Shown: in pieces, positions 14,713 to 22,917 of the stretch
Layout: the number at the start of each line of letters is the position of its first letter
How positions within the stretch are numbered: the stretch's first letter is position 1
NCBI GenBank assembly: GCA_020629965.1
Contig: JAHDCG010000019.1
Coordinates: forward strand, 1-43,953
DNA length: 43,953 nt
Source of the DNA: Saprospiraceae bacterium
Lineage (GTDB): Bacteria; Bacteroidota; Bacteroidia; Chitinophagales; Saprospiraceae
Direction: 5' to 3'
Program-made: the position numbers and the translations under genes
The notes under the pieces: model-generated
What the model was told of the DNA's origin: nothing
The model's input: the letters and a program-made list of their open reading frames with translations, nothing else
The model's database searches: none

Positions 14713-17577
14713 ATGGAAGAAATACAATATATCGGCGAACATCTGCTGCCCGGTCAAATCGGTAAAGCCTGCGTCATGCTTAGCTTTGCGGCGGCGGTTT
14801 TGGCGGCTGTTGCCTATTATTTTGCCACCGAAAAACGCGAAACACCCGAAGCCGACGGCTGGCTGAAAATCGGGCGCACGGCGTGGACGGCGCACGGTAT
14901 CGGCATGTTCGGCGTAGTGTCGGTGTTGTTTTACATCATGATAAATCACTACTTCGAGTACCGCTACGTGCAGTCGCAGGTCTCGGCGGATTTACCTTTT
15001 CAGTATATTTTTTCCGCCTTTTGGGGCGACCAGGAGGGTAGTTTTTTGCTGTGGTTATTTTGGCATGTAGTCTTGGGTTTCGTCCTGATTTTTACCGCCA
15101 AAAAATGGGAAGCCCCGGTCATGGCGTCGCTTTCTTTGATACAAATCGTGATTGTCTCCATGATACTCGGTGTGTACGTCGGTTTCGGCGCAGATGCGTT
15201 GAAGTTCGGTTCTAATCCTTTCGATTTGCTGCGCGACACCATGGAAGCCCCGATTTTTGCGCAGGCGGATTATGTAACGTTGATAAAAGGTCGCGGACTG
15301 AATCCCTTGCTGCAAAACTACTGGATGACCATCCACCCTCCTACCCTGTTTTTGGGTTTTGCCTCGACCTCGATTCCGTTTTGTTACGCCATGGCGGGGT
15401 TGTGGACGCGCGAACACCAAGCGTGGCTGAAGCCCGTTTTGCCCTGGGCATTGTTCAGCGGTGCGATACTCGGCACGGGAATTTTGATGGGTGCGGCCTG
15501 GGCTTATGAGGCGTTGACCTTCGGCGGCTATTGGGCTTGGGATCCCGTCGAAAACATGTCGCTCGTCCCGTGGATTATTTTGGTGGCGGGTATTCACACC
15601 AACCTCATTGCGCGGTCTGCGGGCTATTCGATTAAGGCGACTTACCTTTTTTATGCCTTCACTTTTATCATGATTGTCTATTCGACTTTCCTCACGCGCT
15701 CGGGCGTTTTGGGCGATACTTCGGTGCATGCTTTTACGGAAATGGGCTTGGAAAATCAGTTGGTCGCCTTCATCGGCATCTTCTTTTTGCAAACGATGTG
15801 GCTGTACTTTTCTCGGATGAAAGGCATTCCCGTTAAGGAAAAAGAGGAGAAAGCAGCGTCCAAAGAATTTTGGATGTTTATCGGTTCGCTGGTGTTGCTG
15901 TTTTCGGCGGTGATGATTACGGCTTCGACTTCGCTGCCGGTTTATAATAAAATTCGGGAGGTTTTCGACCCGTTGTTCGAGGGGCGAACGATTGCCGATG
16001 CGGTTGACCATTTTAACAAATATCAACTGTGGATCGGTGTTTTTGTGGCTTTGCTGTCGGGTACGACGCAGTTCTTGCGCTGGGGCGGAAAGAATTGGGA
16101 CGATAAGCGACGTAAGAAATTCATGGTACGCATGGGCGCTGCGTTCATCGTTTCGGCGGCGCTGACGGGTCTGTTGTGTTTGTGGATTAACGCGACGGCG
16201 TGGCAGTATATCGTCTTGCTGTTTAGCGGGGTGTTTGCGATTGTGACGAATGCGGACTACGCAATTTTTTACGCCCGCACAAATTTGAAAGCGACGGCTT
16301 CTGCTTTGTCACACGTCGGTTTCGGCGTGTTGCTGATTGGAATAATGGCGTCCGGATTGAATAAACGACACATTTCCACCAATCCGTTTGCGCAGCGGGA
16401 TATGGGTTTGAGTTCGGAAATGCTGGACAAAAATGTGCTGCTGTACAAAAACTTCCCGATGTACATGAGCGGCTACCGGGTGACTTATACGGGCGATACT
16501 TTGGTCGGCAATGACCGCCGCTACGATATCACTTACGAAAAACTGGACAGCGTCGGGCGCGTCACGGAAGAATTTGCGGTGCGGCCGACTATCCTTTACG
16601 ATAATGCGCTGACGAAGGTCGCGGCTTATAATCCGAGTACCAAACATTACCTGCACAAAGATATTTTCACGCACATCGCCACCATCGCCGAGCGCGAGGC
16701 GGACATGGAAGTGCGCAAGGAATTTGAAGATACCCTGACGCATTACCGCTACGATTTGCCCTATGATACACCGCTGTCGGTCATCGACACGACGCGCAAA
16801 AAGGGTCCGGACGGTACGCCGGAAACCTATTACCTCAAACACGAAATCGAGTTAATCGAAATCACGGAAAGCCCGAACCGCCCCGACTACGAGCCGGAAG
16901 AAGGCGACCGCATCATCGGTGCCAAACTGAAAATCACCCCACAAATCGCGGACACGGTTTTCTACGCCAACCCGATGCTGGTCTTGCGCGGCGCACGCGT
17001 CTATACCTATCCGGATCAAATCGACCCGATAAATATGCGTCTGCGTCTGCACCCGGATTTGATCGATTTGACCTTTCCGCCGGAGTCGGCATTGAACTAC
17101 GAAGCCAAAACCTTCGGCATCGGCGAGACGCAAACCATCGGTAATCTGCGCGTGACTTTCCAAAATGTATTCTCCAATCCGGAACATCCGAGCTACGTCG
17201 CACAGGAAGGCGACCTCGCCGTCGGCGGCAATATCAAAGTCGAAAACCTCAGCAACGGCGTCACGGAAATTTTGCAACCGCTGTATATCATCCGCGAAGG
17301 CAGACCCTTTGTCGTTAAAGATTCGGACAACCGAACGGGCGCACACGTTCTCTTCGAGTCCATCAATCCGGCGACGGAGTCCTTTGCTTTGCGCGTAGCG
17401 GAAGCACCCGCGACCCAAAATATCGTGCCTTTGGAAATCAGCACGAAGAGTTACCGCACGGATTATATTGTCTTGGAGACGATTGTTTTCCCCGGTATCA
17501 ATTTGGTTTGGTTGGGCAGCATTATGATGATGGTCGGATTGACGGTGGGTGTCTTTCAGCGAAAACGCGGGATTTAG
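14713..17577 (+). CDS. ccmF: Cytochrome c synthase subunit CcmF/CcsA
   Basis: 954 residues, longer than the roughly 650 of proteobacterial CcmF, as is usual for Bacteroidota. The WWD heme-binding domain is GGYWAWDPVENMSLVPWI from residue 271. Other family landmarks are QGSFLLWLFW-type sequence (WGDQEGSFLLW, about 100-110), QNYWMTIHPPTLFLGF, and FTFIMIVYSTFLTRSGVLGD. About 14 helices cover residues 15-560. A large C-terminal periplasmic region (about 570-920, YRVTYTGDT, VRPTILYD, VFSNPEHPSYVAQEGD) ends with one more helix. With CcmE it ligates heme to c-type cytochromes in the periplasm. It closes the ccmE-GT39-ccmF run and is followed by a strong terminator. Confidence 0.93.
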   Translation: MEEIQYIGEHLLPGQIGKACVMLSFAAAVLAAVAYYFATEKRETPEADGWLKIGRTAWTAHGIGMFGVVSVLFYIMINHYFEYRYVQSQVSADLPFQYIFSAFWGDQEGSFLLWLFWHVVLGFVLIFTAKKWEAPVMASLSLIQIVIVSMILGVYVGFGADALKFGSNPFDLLRDTMEAPIFAQADYVTLIKGRGLNPLLQNYWMTIHPPTLFLGFASTSIPFCYAMAGLWTREHQAWLKPVLPWALFSGAILGTGILMGAAWAYEALTFGGYWAWDPVENMSLVPWIILVAGIHTNLIARSAGYSIKATYLFYAFTFIMIVYSTFLTRSGVLGDTSVHAFTEMGLENQLVAFIGIFFLQTMWLYFSRMKGIPVKEKEEKAASKEFWMFIGSLVLLFSAVMITASTSLPVYNKIREVFDPLFEGRTIADAVDHFNKYQLWIGVFVALLSGTTQFLRWGGKNWDDKRRKKFMVRMGAAFIVSAALTGLLCLWINATAWQYIVLLFSGVFAIVTNADYAIFYARTNLKATASALSHVGFGVLLIGIMASGLNKRHISTNPFAQRDMGLSSEMLDKNVLLYKNFPMYMSGYRVTYTGDTLVGNDRRYDITYEKLDSVGRVTEEFAVRPTILYDNALTKVAAYNPSTKHYLHKDIFTHIATIAEREADMEVRKEFEDTLTHYRYDLPYDTPLSVIDTTRKKGPDGTPETYYLKHEIELIEITESPNRPDYEPEEGDRIIGAKLKITPQIADTVFYANPMLVLRGARVYTYPDQIDPINMRLRLHPDLIDLTFPPESALNYEAKTFGIGETQTIGNLRVTFQNVFSNPEHPSYVAQEGDLAVGGNIKVENLSNGVTEILQPLYIIREGRPFVVKDSDNRTGAHVLFESINPATESFALRVAEAPATQNIVPLEISTKSYRTDYIVLETIVFPGINLVWLGSIMMMVGLTVGVFQRKRGI

Positions 17578-17596
17578 AACGAGATTATTTTTTCGG

Positions 17597-17629
17597 AAAA
17601 GCCGAGCGCGGATGTGCTCGGCTTTTTTT
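17597..17629 (+). terminator. Terminator after ccmF
   Basis: AAAGCCGAGC pairs with GCTCGGCTTT and is followed by a T run, 20 bases past the stop. Confidence 0.9.
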
Positions 17630-17642
17630 GTCAACAACTCGA

Positions 17643-18086
17643 CCTCCGTAGAGATGCTGCACTGCGACGTCTTACCACGAAACGAGTGTTTTTGCCTCTG
17701 TTGTGTTTCTTTCTCATCCTACTGCCGGTTGTGTTTTTTCATGGCAAGACGTTCCGATGATACGTCTTTACGATTTTTCATTTCGTTGATTACCTGACTT
17801 TTGTAGAGACGTTGCATGGCGACGTCTTTCCCGGGAGAGAGTAATTTTACCTCCGTTGTATTTTCATGAGAACCTATTGCCAATTGCGTTTTTTCAGTCC
17901 CACCGTTACGTCTCTACGATTTTTCATTTCGTTAATTATATGACTCTTGTAGAGACGTTGCACTGCGACGTCTTTCTCCGGCGGTGTAATTTTACCTCCG
18001 TTGTATTTTTTATCAAAATCTATTGTCTATGATGTTTTTTCATGGCAAGACGTCCCGATGGTACGTCTCTACGATTAACAGGGCGT
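17643..18086. repeat. Three degenerate ~150-bp units bounded by GTAGAGACG / CGTCTCTAC
   Basis: Units begin near 17643, 17802 and 17948. Each opens with TGTAGAGACGTTGCA...GCGACGTCTT and closes with a near-inverted CATGGCAAGACGTNCCGATGNTACGTCTCTACGA. In the first two units this is followed by a shared TTTTTCATTTCGTTNATTA. Units 2 and 3 also share GTAATTTTACCTCCGTTGTATTTT in the middle. The opening and closing motifs are inverted copies of one another, so each unit can fold into a long hairpin. This looks like a tandemly amplified non-coding palindromic repeat. No open frame. Confidence 0.8.
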
Positions 18087-18129
18087 ATTTATAGTGAATT
18101 TTTCTGCGCGATAGTTTAAATGCTCTAAC

Positions 18130-18157
18130 CTTAGACGCGTTGTCATGCGTCTCTACA
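18130..18157. repeat. Isolated half of the same GTAGAGACG family
   Basis: TTAGACGCGTTGTCATGCGTCTCTACAA contains the closing motif of the array at 17643-18086 and a short self-complementary arm (AGACGCG / TGCGTCT). It appears to be a solo, shorter member. Confidence 0.55.
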
Positions 18158-18202
18158 AAAAAACCGATTAGGGTTATCATCACCGAACAGGTCAGAAAAA
18201 TA

Positions 18203-18244
18203 TCCCAACCCACCTATCAACCATCAACCAACATCCACCAACCA
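18203..18244 (-). repeat. Heptamer repeat (GGTTGAT-type on the minus strand)
   Basis: Minus-strand sense: GGTTGGT, GGATGTT, GGTTGAT, GGTTGAT, AGGTGGG. It lies downstream of the histidine kinase, just past its terminator. Confidence 0.6.
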
Positions 18245-18280
18245 AAAAAATGCCCTTTCCGAAATAAATCGAAAAGGGCT
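18244..18280 (-). terminator. Terminator after the PAS histidine kinase
   Basis: Minus strand: AGCCCTTTTCGA pairs with TTCGGAAAGGGC (one mismatch) and is followed by seven T, about 90 bases past the kinase stop. Confidence 0.8.
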
Positions 18281-18366
18281 GTTCACTAAATGTTGGATTA
18301 TAATTTGTTGCGTCGTAAAGACGAATGTGCGTTTGTTAACGGGGTCGAAAGCCGTGACAATGTAAA

Positions 18367-19500
18367 TTATTTTTGCAGAGAAAAAGTAAAAACGGTGCCT
18401 TCATTAAAAACGGAGGCTACACTGATGGTACCGTGGTGCTGATTGACTACTTTTTTACAAATCGCCAAACCGATGCCCGTACCTTGATAAACCTGTTTTC
18501 CGTGCAACTTCTTAAACATTTCAAAAATCTTACCGAAAAACTCTTTTTGGATGCCGATGCCGTTATCTTTGAAAGAAATTATGCGATGTGTCTCGGTTTC
18601 TTCTCCGCTTATCAGCACTTCCAACGGGCGATCGGGGTGTCGAAATTTGATAGAATTGGAAAGCAAAGACTCGAATAACAGACGTATTTTTTCTTTGTCG
18701 CCCGTAATAACCCCGTCCATATTTTGCACGGTCAGTTTTCCGCCGACGGCTTTTATGGTTTTGTGTTGCATTTTTTTCAACATAAACAACATAGTCGGAA
18801 AGTGAATTTCCTGTCGCTGATGCGGTCGGGAATCGAGTTCGGAGTAGCGCAGCAGGTCGTCGATGAGGTTATTCATACCCCTCACGCCGTTCATGATGAA
18901 GGACAAATATTCTCGCCCCGTGTCGTCGATAAAACCGTGACATTGGCGATTGAGTAACTGTGAGAAGTTGCCGATAATGCGCAGCGGTTCTTTTAAATCG
19001 TGGGATGCAACGTACAAAAAATCTTGCAACTGCTTTCCCATAATTATCAATTTTTTCCGTTCTCTTTCTCTTCGCATTTGCTCTGCGGGCTGCTGTTTTT
19101 GCAACTCGCTGTTTAACTTTTCCTGCGTTATATCCTTTAATATTAAGACCCCGGCATTATCGACCGTCGGATTATTTTTAACAATCGACACCGAAAATCG
19201 GAAAGGTATTTCTCCTTGGTAAAGGTAGTCGATTTCCGCCCCGAACTCATGACAATCCGTATGATTTAAAGCATCGGGTATTTGTCGCAACGACTGTTCG
19301 TCCCATATCGGCAAAGTCAATAACGAGGTGTTGACGGGGTCATAATTGCTGAAACCGGTCAATTGATAAAAAGAGGAATTAACTCGATAAATAGTTAGAT
19401 TTTCGTCGAAAAATGCAACCGCATCCGTTTTTTCGAGGTTTCTTCGCGTATTATTTAATTCCGGACTTTTAGTTGGTAAATGTGCGCTGATGATGTTCAT
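18367..19500 (-). CDS. PAS-domain sensor histidine kinase, cytoplasmic
   Basis: 377 residues, no membrane helix. A PAS fold spans about 22-125 (DAVAFFDENLTIYRVNSSF, LTGFSNYD, FRFSVSIVKNN, GVLILKDITQEK). A short coiled coil at 130-155 leads into HisKA with the phospho-acceptor H167 in VASHDLKEPLR. HATPase_c has the N box ESLLSNSIKFR (277-287), G1 DNGIGI (312-317), F box FEMFKKLH and G2 GTGIGLAICKK (340-350). All catalytic residues are present. It belongs to the phytochrome-like kinase group common in Bacteroidota. No response regulator is adjacent, so it is an orphan; the signal sensed is unknown. Terminator at 18244-18280. Confidence 0.92.
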   Translation of the reverse strand: MNIISAHLPTKSPELNNTRRNLEKTDAVAFFDENLTIYRVNSSFYQLTGFSNYDPVNTSLLTLPIWDEQSLRQIPDALNHTDCHEFGAEIDYLYQGEIPFRFSVSIVKNNPTVDNAGVLILKDITQEKLNSELQKQQPAEQMRRERERKKLIIMGKQLQDFLYVASHDLKEPLRIIGNFSQLLNRQCHGFIDDTGREYLSFIMNGVRGMNNLIDDLLRYSELDSRPHQRQEIHFPTMLFMLKKMQHKTIKAVGGKLTVQNMDGVITGDKEKIRLLFESLLSNSIKFRHPDRPLEVLISGEETETHRIISFKDNGIGIQKEFFGKIFEMFKKLHGKQVYQGTGIGLAICKKVVNQHHGTISVASVFNEGTVFTFSLQK

Positions 19501-19817
19501 TTCTTAATATTTACATCTGTATCCTCGGTTTATCAAACCACAGCCCGGTCATTTTACCATGACAGGTCGGCATGACAGTCGGAAGATTGAACAAAAACAT
19601 TTAGCCGATGCATTTATTCACAAAACGGAACGACAGAAAGGATGTATGACCGTTTCATTGACAAAAGTAATCGAACCGCCGCTAAGTTAATTTACCCGTT
19701 ATAAGAGTTTGTGACAAGGCAGTAATGACGGTCTTTGTCGTTTTCAAACGCAAAACACCGATAATTCAGGAAAAAAAGGTTGCGATTAGTGACAATTTCA
19801 CACGAATAAAAAAATCT
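19501..19817. other. Divergent intergenic region
   Basis: Between the kinase and the metallophosphoesterase. It holds a direct repeat of CATGACAGnTCGG (about 19558-19582) and one weak promoter-like site on the plus strand at 19708-19737 (TTTG, 18 bases, GGTCTTTG). No gene is seen. Confidence 0.5.
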
Positions 19818-20519
19818 ATGCGAGAATTTGTAATTACCGACATTCACGGCTGCCGTGCCTCGTTTCAAACTTTGTTGGAAAAAATAGAGTTCGGAAAAAA
19901 CGACAAACTGTTTATTCTCGGCGATAACATCGACCGCGGTCCCGACAGTAAAGGCGTTATCGACGACCTGATGCAGTTGGAAGCTAACGGCCACGAGGTG
20001 CATTGTCTGCGCGGCAATCACGAGGAGGAAATGCTCGCGGCTTACGACTCTTATTCCTCCGCCGGGCACTGGTGGCGTTGGGGCGGCAAAGAAACTACGG
20101 CATCTTTCGGCTTTCATACCCTTGTCGATTTACCGCTCATTGAAGATAAATATTGGAATTGGATGGGAAAATTGCCGTGGTACATCGAACACGAAAATTA
20201 TTTGATGGTGCACGCGGGTTTTAATTTTGCCGCAAAAAAGCCTTTTTCCGATAAAGAAAATATGCTGTGGATTCGGGATTGGTACCGAGACATTGACTAC
20301 GATTTTTTGGGCGAAAGAATTATTTTGCACGGACACACACCGCGCCCGGAGGCGGAAATTCGGGCACAGCACAAAAATTTGGCTGAAAATCAATATCTCG
20401 ACCTCGACTGCGGCTGCTATGCGGATAAAGAAGGCATGGGCCGACTCTGCGCTTATGAATTGAAAAGCGGGCGGCTGTTTTTTCAAAAACGTCTCGACAA
20501 AGTGACTTGGAGTCGATAA
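19818..20519 (+). CDS. Metallophosphoesterase, serine/threonine phosphatase type
   Basis: 233 residues from ATG 19818, chosen over an ATG 31 codons upstream because the family begins directly with the beta strand REFVITDIHGC. The full metallophosphoesterase set is present: DIHG, GDNIDRG, RGNHEE, VHAGFNF and LHGHTP, which bind the two metals and the phosphate. It is of the small prokaryotic PPP type (lambda phosphatase, PrpA/B-like), which dephosphorylate proteins or nucleotides such as Ap4A; the target is not deducible. It is divergent from the histidine kinase and followed by an 8-bp dyad before the subtilase. Confidence 0.92.
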   Translation: MREFVITDIHGCRASFQTLLEKIEFGKNDKLFILGDNIDRGPDSKGVIDDLMQLEANGHEVHCLRGNHEEEMLAAYDSYSSAGHWWRWGGKETTASFGFHTLVDLPLIEDKYWNWMGKLPWYIEHENYLMVHAGFNFAAKKPFSDKENMLWIRDWYRDIDYDFLGERIILHGHTPRPEAEIRAQHKNLAENQYLDLDCGCYADKEGMGRLCAYELKSGRLFFQKRLDKVTWSR

Positions 20520-20530
20520 ATTTTACTCCG

Positions 20531-20563
20531 AACATCGTGTACACATTGTTCAAGTACGATGTT
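20531..20563. promoter_or_regulatory. Perfect 8-bp dyad before the subtilase
   Basis: AACATCGT and ACGATGTT are inverted around a 17-base spacer. There is no T run, so an operator or a weak terminator are both possible. Confidence 0.35.
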
Positions 20564-20607
20564 TGCTGATTTGCCTTTATTGTTCCCTCTACAAATAAAT
20601 AACTACT

Positions 20608-22008
20608 TTGAGAAGACACAAAAACATACTGTTTTACCTGCTGCCGGCGGTGTGCTTTTTTCTGTCGGCATCGACTTTCGCGGCGGCTCAATCTTCCGAA
20701 ATTTATCTAAAATTTGCGATAGAATTTACCGATAAAAACAACCCTTCCTTTTCTTTCGATAAGCCCCTCGCCTACCTTTCGCCGCGTGCCGTACAGCGTC
20801 GAAAAAACTTCGCTATTCCCCTCACCGCTTCTGATTTTCCGGTCAATTCACAGTATCTTACAGGTCTGCGCCCCTTCATCGAAGAAATTTGCGTCACTTC
20901 CAAATGGCTCAACACTGTCTTGGTGATTGCCGCTGCCGATAACCGAGAAGCAATGGAAAAATTACCCTTCGTCAAATCCGTAAAATACGTCGGCAAATCG
21001 GGGAGACCGCGCCTGCTGCTGCGGCGCGGCGGTAAAAATGCGGACGAAAAACCGCCCGACGAAAAAACGGAAAATCCTTACGGTTTCTCGGAATTTCAGA
21101 ACAGGTCCCTCAATCTGCCGCCGCTGCACGCGCAAAATTATCGAGGGGAAGGCATGTTGATTGCCGTACTCGACGGCGGATTTACCAACGGCGATATCAT
21201 GCCTTTTTTTGACAAAGCAAGGCACGAAAATCGAATATTGCCCGGCTACGATTTTGTCGAAAATGACGATTACGTTTACGAAACGACGGCGCACGGCTCG
21301 CAGGTTTTGTCCGTCATGGCCGCAGACATTCCGCACGTAATGGTAGGCTCTGCGCCCGATGCGGCCTACGTTTGCCTCAAGACGGAGGACAACAGCGGCG
21401 AATACCCGGCGGAAGAAATGAACTGGGTCGCTGCCCTCGAATACGCGGACAGCATCGGTGCCGATATTGTCAATTCTTCTTTGGGCTACACCGAGTTTTC
21501 GGATGAAAGTTTGAGTTACAACTACCGGCATTTGGACGGCAAAACTTCCTTGGCTACCCGTGCGACCGCTTTCGCCTTTCAAAAAGGCATGATAGTCGTC
21601 AACAGCGTAGGAAACGAAGGCGACACCCCGTGGAAATATTTGGATGTGCCCGCCGACGGGGAAAATGTCTTGGCGGTAGGTGCAACCGACCCGGCGGGTT
21701 ACAAGACGAAATTTTCGTCTTTCGGACCGACCGCCGACGGGCGCATTAAACCCGATGTTTGCGCATTAGGAAAAGAAATTGCCGTCGCCTCGGTGTACAG
21801 CATCAAAGTCAACGCAACGAAGGGCACTTCCTTTTCCGCGCCTCTGATAGCCGGGGCGATAGCCTGTCTGTGGCAGGCAGTCCCCTACCGCAGCAACGCC
21901 GAAATACTGGATGCCGTCCTGCGCAGCGGCGATCGCGCAGACCGACCGGATAACGAAACGGGCTACGGCACACCCGACTTTGCGAAGGCATTGGAAATGT
22001 TGAGATAG
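20608..22008 (+). CDS. Secreted subtilisin-like serine protease (S8), TTG start
   Basis: 466 residues. The TTG at 20608 is used because it directly precedes the signal peptide (RRHKNILFYLLPAVCFFLSASTFAAAQ). Residues 50-130 form a propeptide-like region (KPLAYLSPRAVQRRKNFAIP...LNTVLVIAAADNREAMEKLPFVKSVKYVG), a layout seen in many Bacteroidota S8 peptidases. The catalytic triad is D189 (VLDGGF), H229 (TTAHGSQVL) and S408 (GTSFSAPLIAG), with oxyanion N335 (VGNEGD). No C-terminal T9SS sorting domain follows the protease: the chain stops at FAKALEML. So it is probably periplasmic or freely secreted. Downstream lies the repeated intergenic element. Confidence 0.92.
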   Translation: MRRHKNILFYLLPAVCFFLSASTFAAAQSSEIYLKFAIEFTDKNNPSFSFDKPLAYLSPRAVQRRKNFAIPLTASDFPVNSQYLTGLRPFIEEICVTSKWLNTVLVIAAADNREAMEKLPFVKSVKYVGKSGRPRLLLRRGGKNADEKPPDEKTENPYGFSEFQNRSLNLPPLHAQNYRGEGMLIAVLDGGFTNGDIMPFFDKARHENRILPGYDFVENDDYVYETTAHGSQVLSVMAADIPHVMVGSAPDAAYVCLKTEDNSGEYPAEEMNWVAALEYADSIGADIVNSSLGYTEFSDESLSYNYRHLDGKTSLATRATAFAFQKGMIVVNSVGNEGDTPWKYLDVPADGENVLAVGATDPAGYKTKFSSFGPTADGRIKPDVCALGKEIAVASVYSIKVNATKGTSFSAPLIAGAIACLWQAVPYRSNAEILDAVLRSGDRADRPDNETGYGTPDFAKALEMLR

Positions 22009-22021
22009 GTAAAAAAGCGAG

Positions 22022-22176
22022 CAAAAAAAAACTCCTACATCAAAGACGCAGGAGCACTAAACATACTATGAGAAAACTACACGATGCAAAGTAAAGGTTT
22101 AGCGCGGAAAAAAATTAACGAAAATTAGGGAGTGACAAGGAGGAGCGGTAAACGGTAGATTTCGCTTAGAATACGG
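22022..22176. repeat. Unrecognised intergenic element, copy 1
   Basis: Layout on the plus strand: an A-run (22023-22031), a hairpin (CTCCTAC 22032-22038 with GCAGGAG 22048-22054), the core ACATACTATGAGAAAACTACAC (from 22061), then after an unconserved middle ACGGTAGATT (22152) and GCTTAGAATACGG (22164). On the minus strand the hairpin plus T-run is a strong terminator. The plus-strand ATG opens an 8-codon frame. Confidence 0.75.
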
Positions 22177-22345
22177 GAAAAACTAATATGGAAAGGCAGG
22201 TAAAGAAGAAGCGAAAAACTTAATAAAGTTAATATTTTTTAATGCGTAAATATTTGAATGACAGATACATATTTCTTTTTGACGATTTATTTTCTGTCCG
22301 GCACAAAATTAGCCTTAGTCATTACGTCGCCGGAAAAACGAGCGC

Positions 22346-22506
22346 AAAAAAAAATCCTGCCCTTGATTAGATTATCCGAGGCAGGATTGAAAAACATACT
22401 ATGAGAATTTTTTTCACGGAAACTGTTTTATACTTCCGCTGATTGTCTTACTTTTACGGAACGGTAGCGTTTTATGAGGAAACGGTAGATTGGAAAGCGT
22501 CACCGT
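22346..22506. repeat. Unrecognised intergenic element, copy 2
   Basis: A-run, hairpin (AATCCTGCC 22353 with GGCAGGATT 22380, a perfect 9-bp stem), ACATACTATGAGAA (22394), then ACGGTAGATT at 22482, 81 bases after the ATG. The middle differs from the other copies. The plus-strand ATG opens a 13-codon frame rich in aromatic and hydrophobic residues. Confidence 0.75.
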
Positions 22507-22546
22507 TTTTTTCGTATTCGGTTTTAGCGTTTTTTGTTTTTGGAGA

Positions 22547-22709
22547 AAAAAAACCCTGCACCTCAGGAGGGAAACGAAGTGCAGGACGATTAAACAAACA
22601 TACTATGAGAAAACTGAACGCAAGATATAATCTATTTTTCATATTTAAAAATTTTTATATAAAAAAGTCCTAAAATAAAAGCGAACGGTCAGTTTGGCTT
22701 AGAATACGG
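22547..22709. repeat. Unrecognised intergenic element, copy 3
   Basis: A-run, hairpin (CCCTGCAC 22554 with GTGCAGG 22579), ACATACTATGAGAAAACTGAAC (22598), ACGGTCAGTT (22685) and GCTTAGAATACGG (22697). The plus-strand ATG opens a 22-codon frame (MRKLNARYNLFFIFKNFYIK...), basic and hydrophobic. The hairpin is again a terminator on the minus strand. Confidence 0.75.
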
Positions 22710-22750
22710 TCACTTCTCCGCACATAAATTACACTGAAATACTTAAAATT

Positions 22751-22782
22751 CAGCAGCACAGAACTGCTTGAGAAAATTACAC
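22751..22782. repeat. Possible degenerate fourth copy of the element
   Basis: A small hairpin (AGCAG / CTGCT) is followed by TTGAGAAAATTACAC, close to TATGAGAAAACTACAC of copy 1. The A-run and the ACATAC part are missing. Confidence 0.35.
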
Positions 22783-22800
22783 ACACAGTTTTTTACAAAA

Positions 22801-22831
22801 GCGACGGATACTCTCCGTCGCTTTTTTTTTT
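22801..22831 (+). terminator. Strong plus-strand terminator with no gene before it
   Basis: GCGACGGA pairs exactly with TCCGTCGC around 5 bases, then ten T. The nearest upstream plus-strand gene stops almost 800 bases away, so an unannotated short transcript may end here. Confidence 0.85.
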
Positions 22832-22844
22832 ACCGGTGTTGCAT

Positions 22845-22887
22845 AAAAAAATACCGCAACGAACTCAATCATTGCGGTATTTTTTTT
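22845..22887. terminator. Bidirectional terminator
   Basis: ATACCGCAA pairs exactly with TTGCGGTAT, with an A-run before and a T-run after, so it can work on both strands. On the minus strand it ends the 22918-24453 gene. Confidence 0.85.
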
Positions 22888-22917
22888 CAAAAGTGAAGGA
22901 AAATCACCGAAAACGGA

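Noticed and set aside
15055-16026. 323-codon frame antisense to ccmF
   Set aside because: Low complexity, rich in Arg, Asn and His, overlaps fully with the well-supported ccmF frame.
16852-17637. 261-codon frame antisense to the ccmF C-terminus
   Set aside because: Shadow of ccmF; extends through its terminator.
17643-18086. Insertion sequence
   Set aside because: No transposase frame in any unit; only short palindromic units.
22443-22673. 76-codon open frame across element copies 2 and 3
   Set aside because: It runs through hairpins and repeat copies, has no family resemblance, and the repeats explain its sequence.
22022-22782. CRISPR-like array
   Set aside because: Copies are irregularly spaced, spacers are unequal, and no cas gene is in the window.
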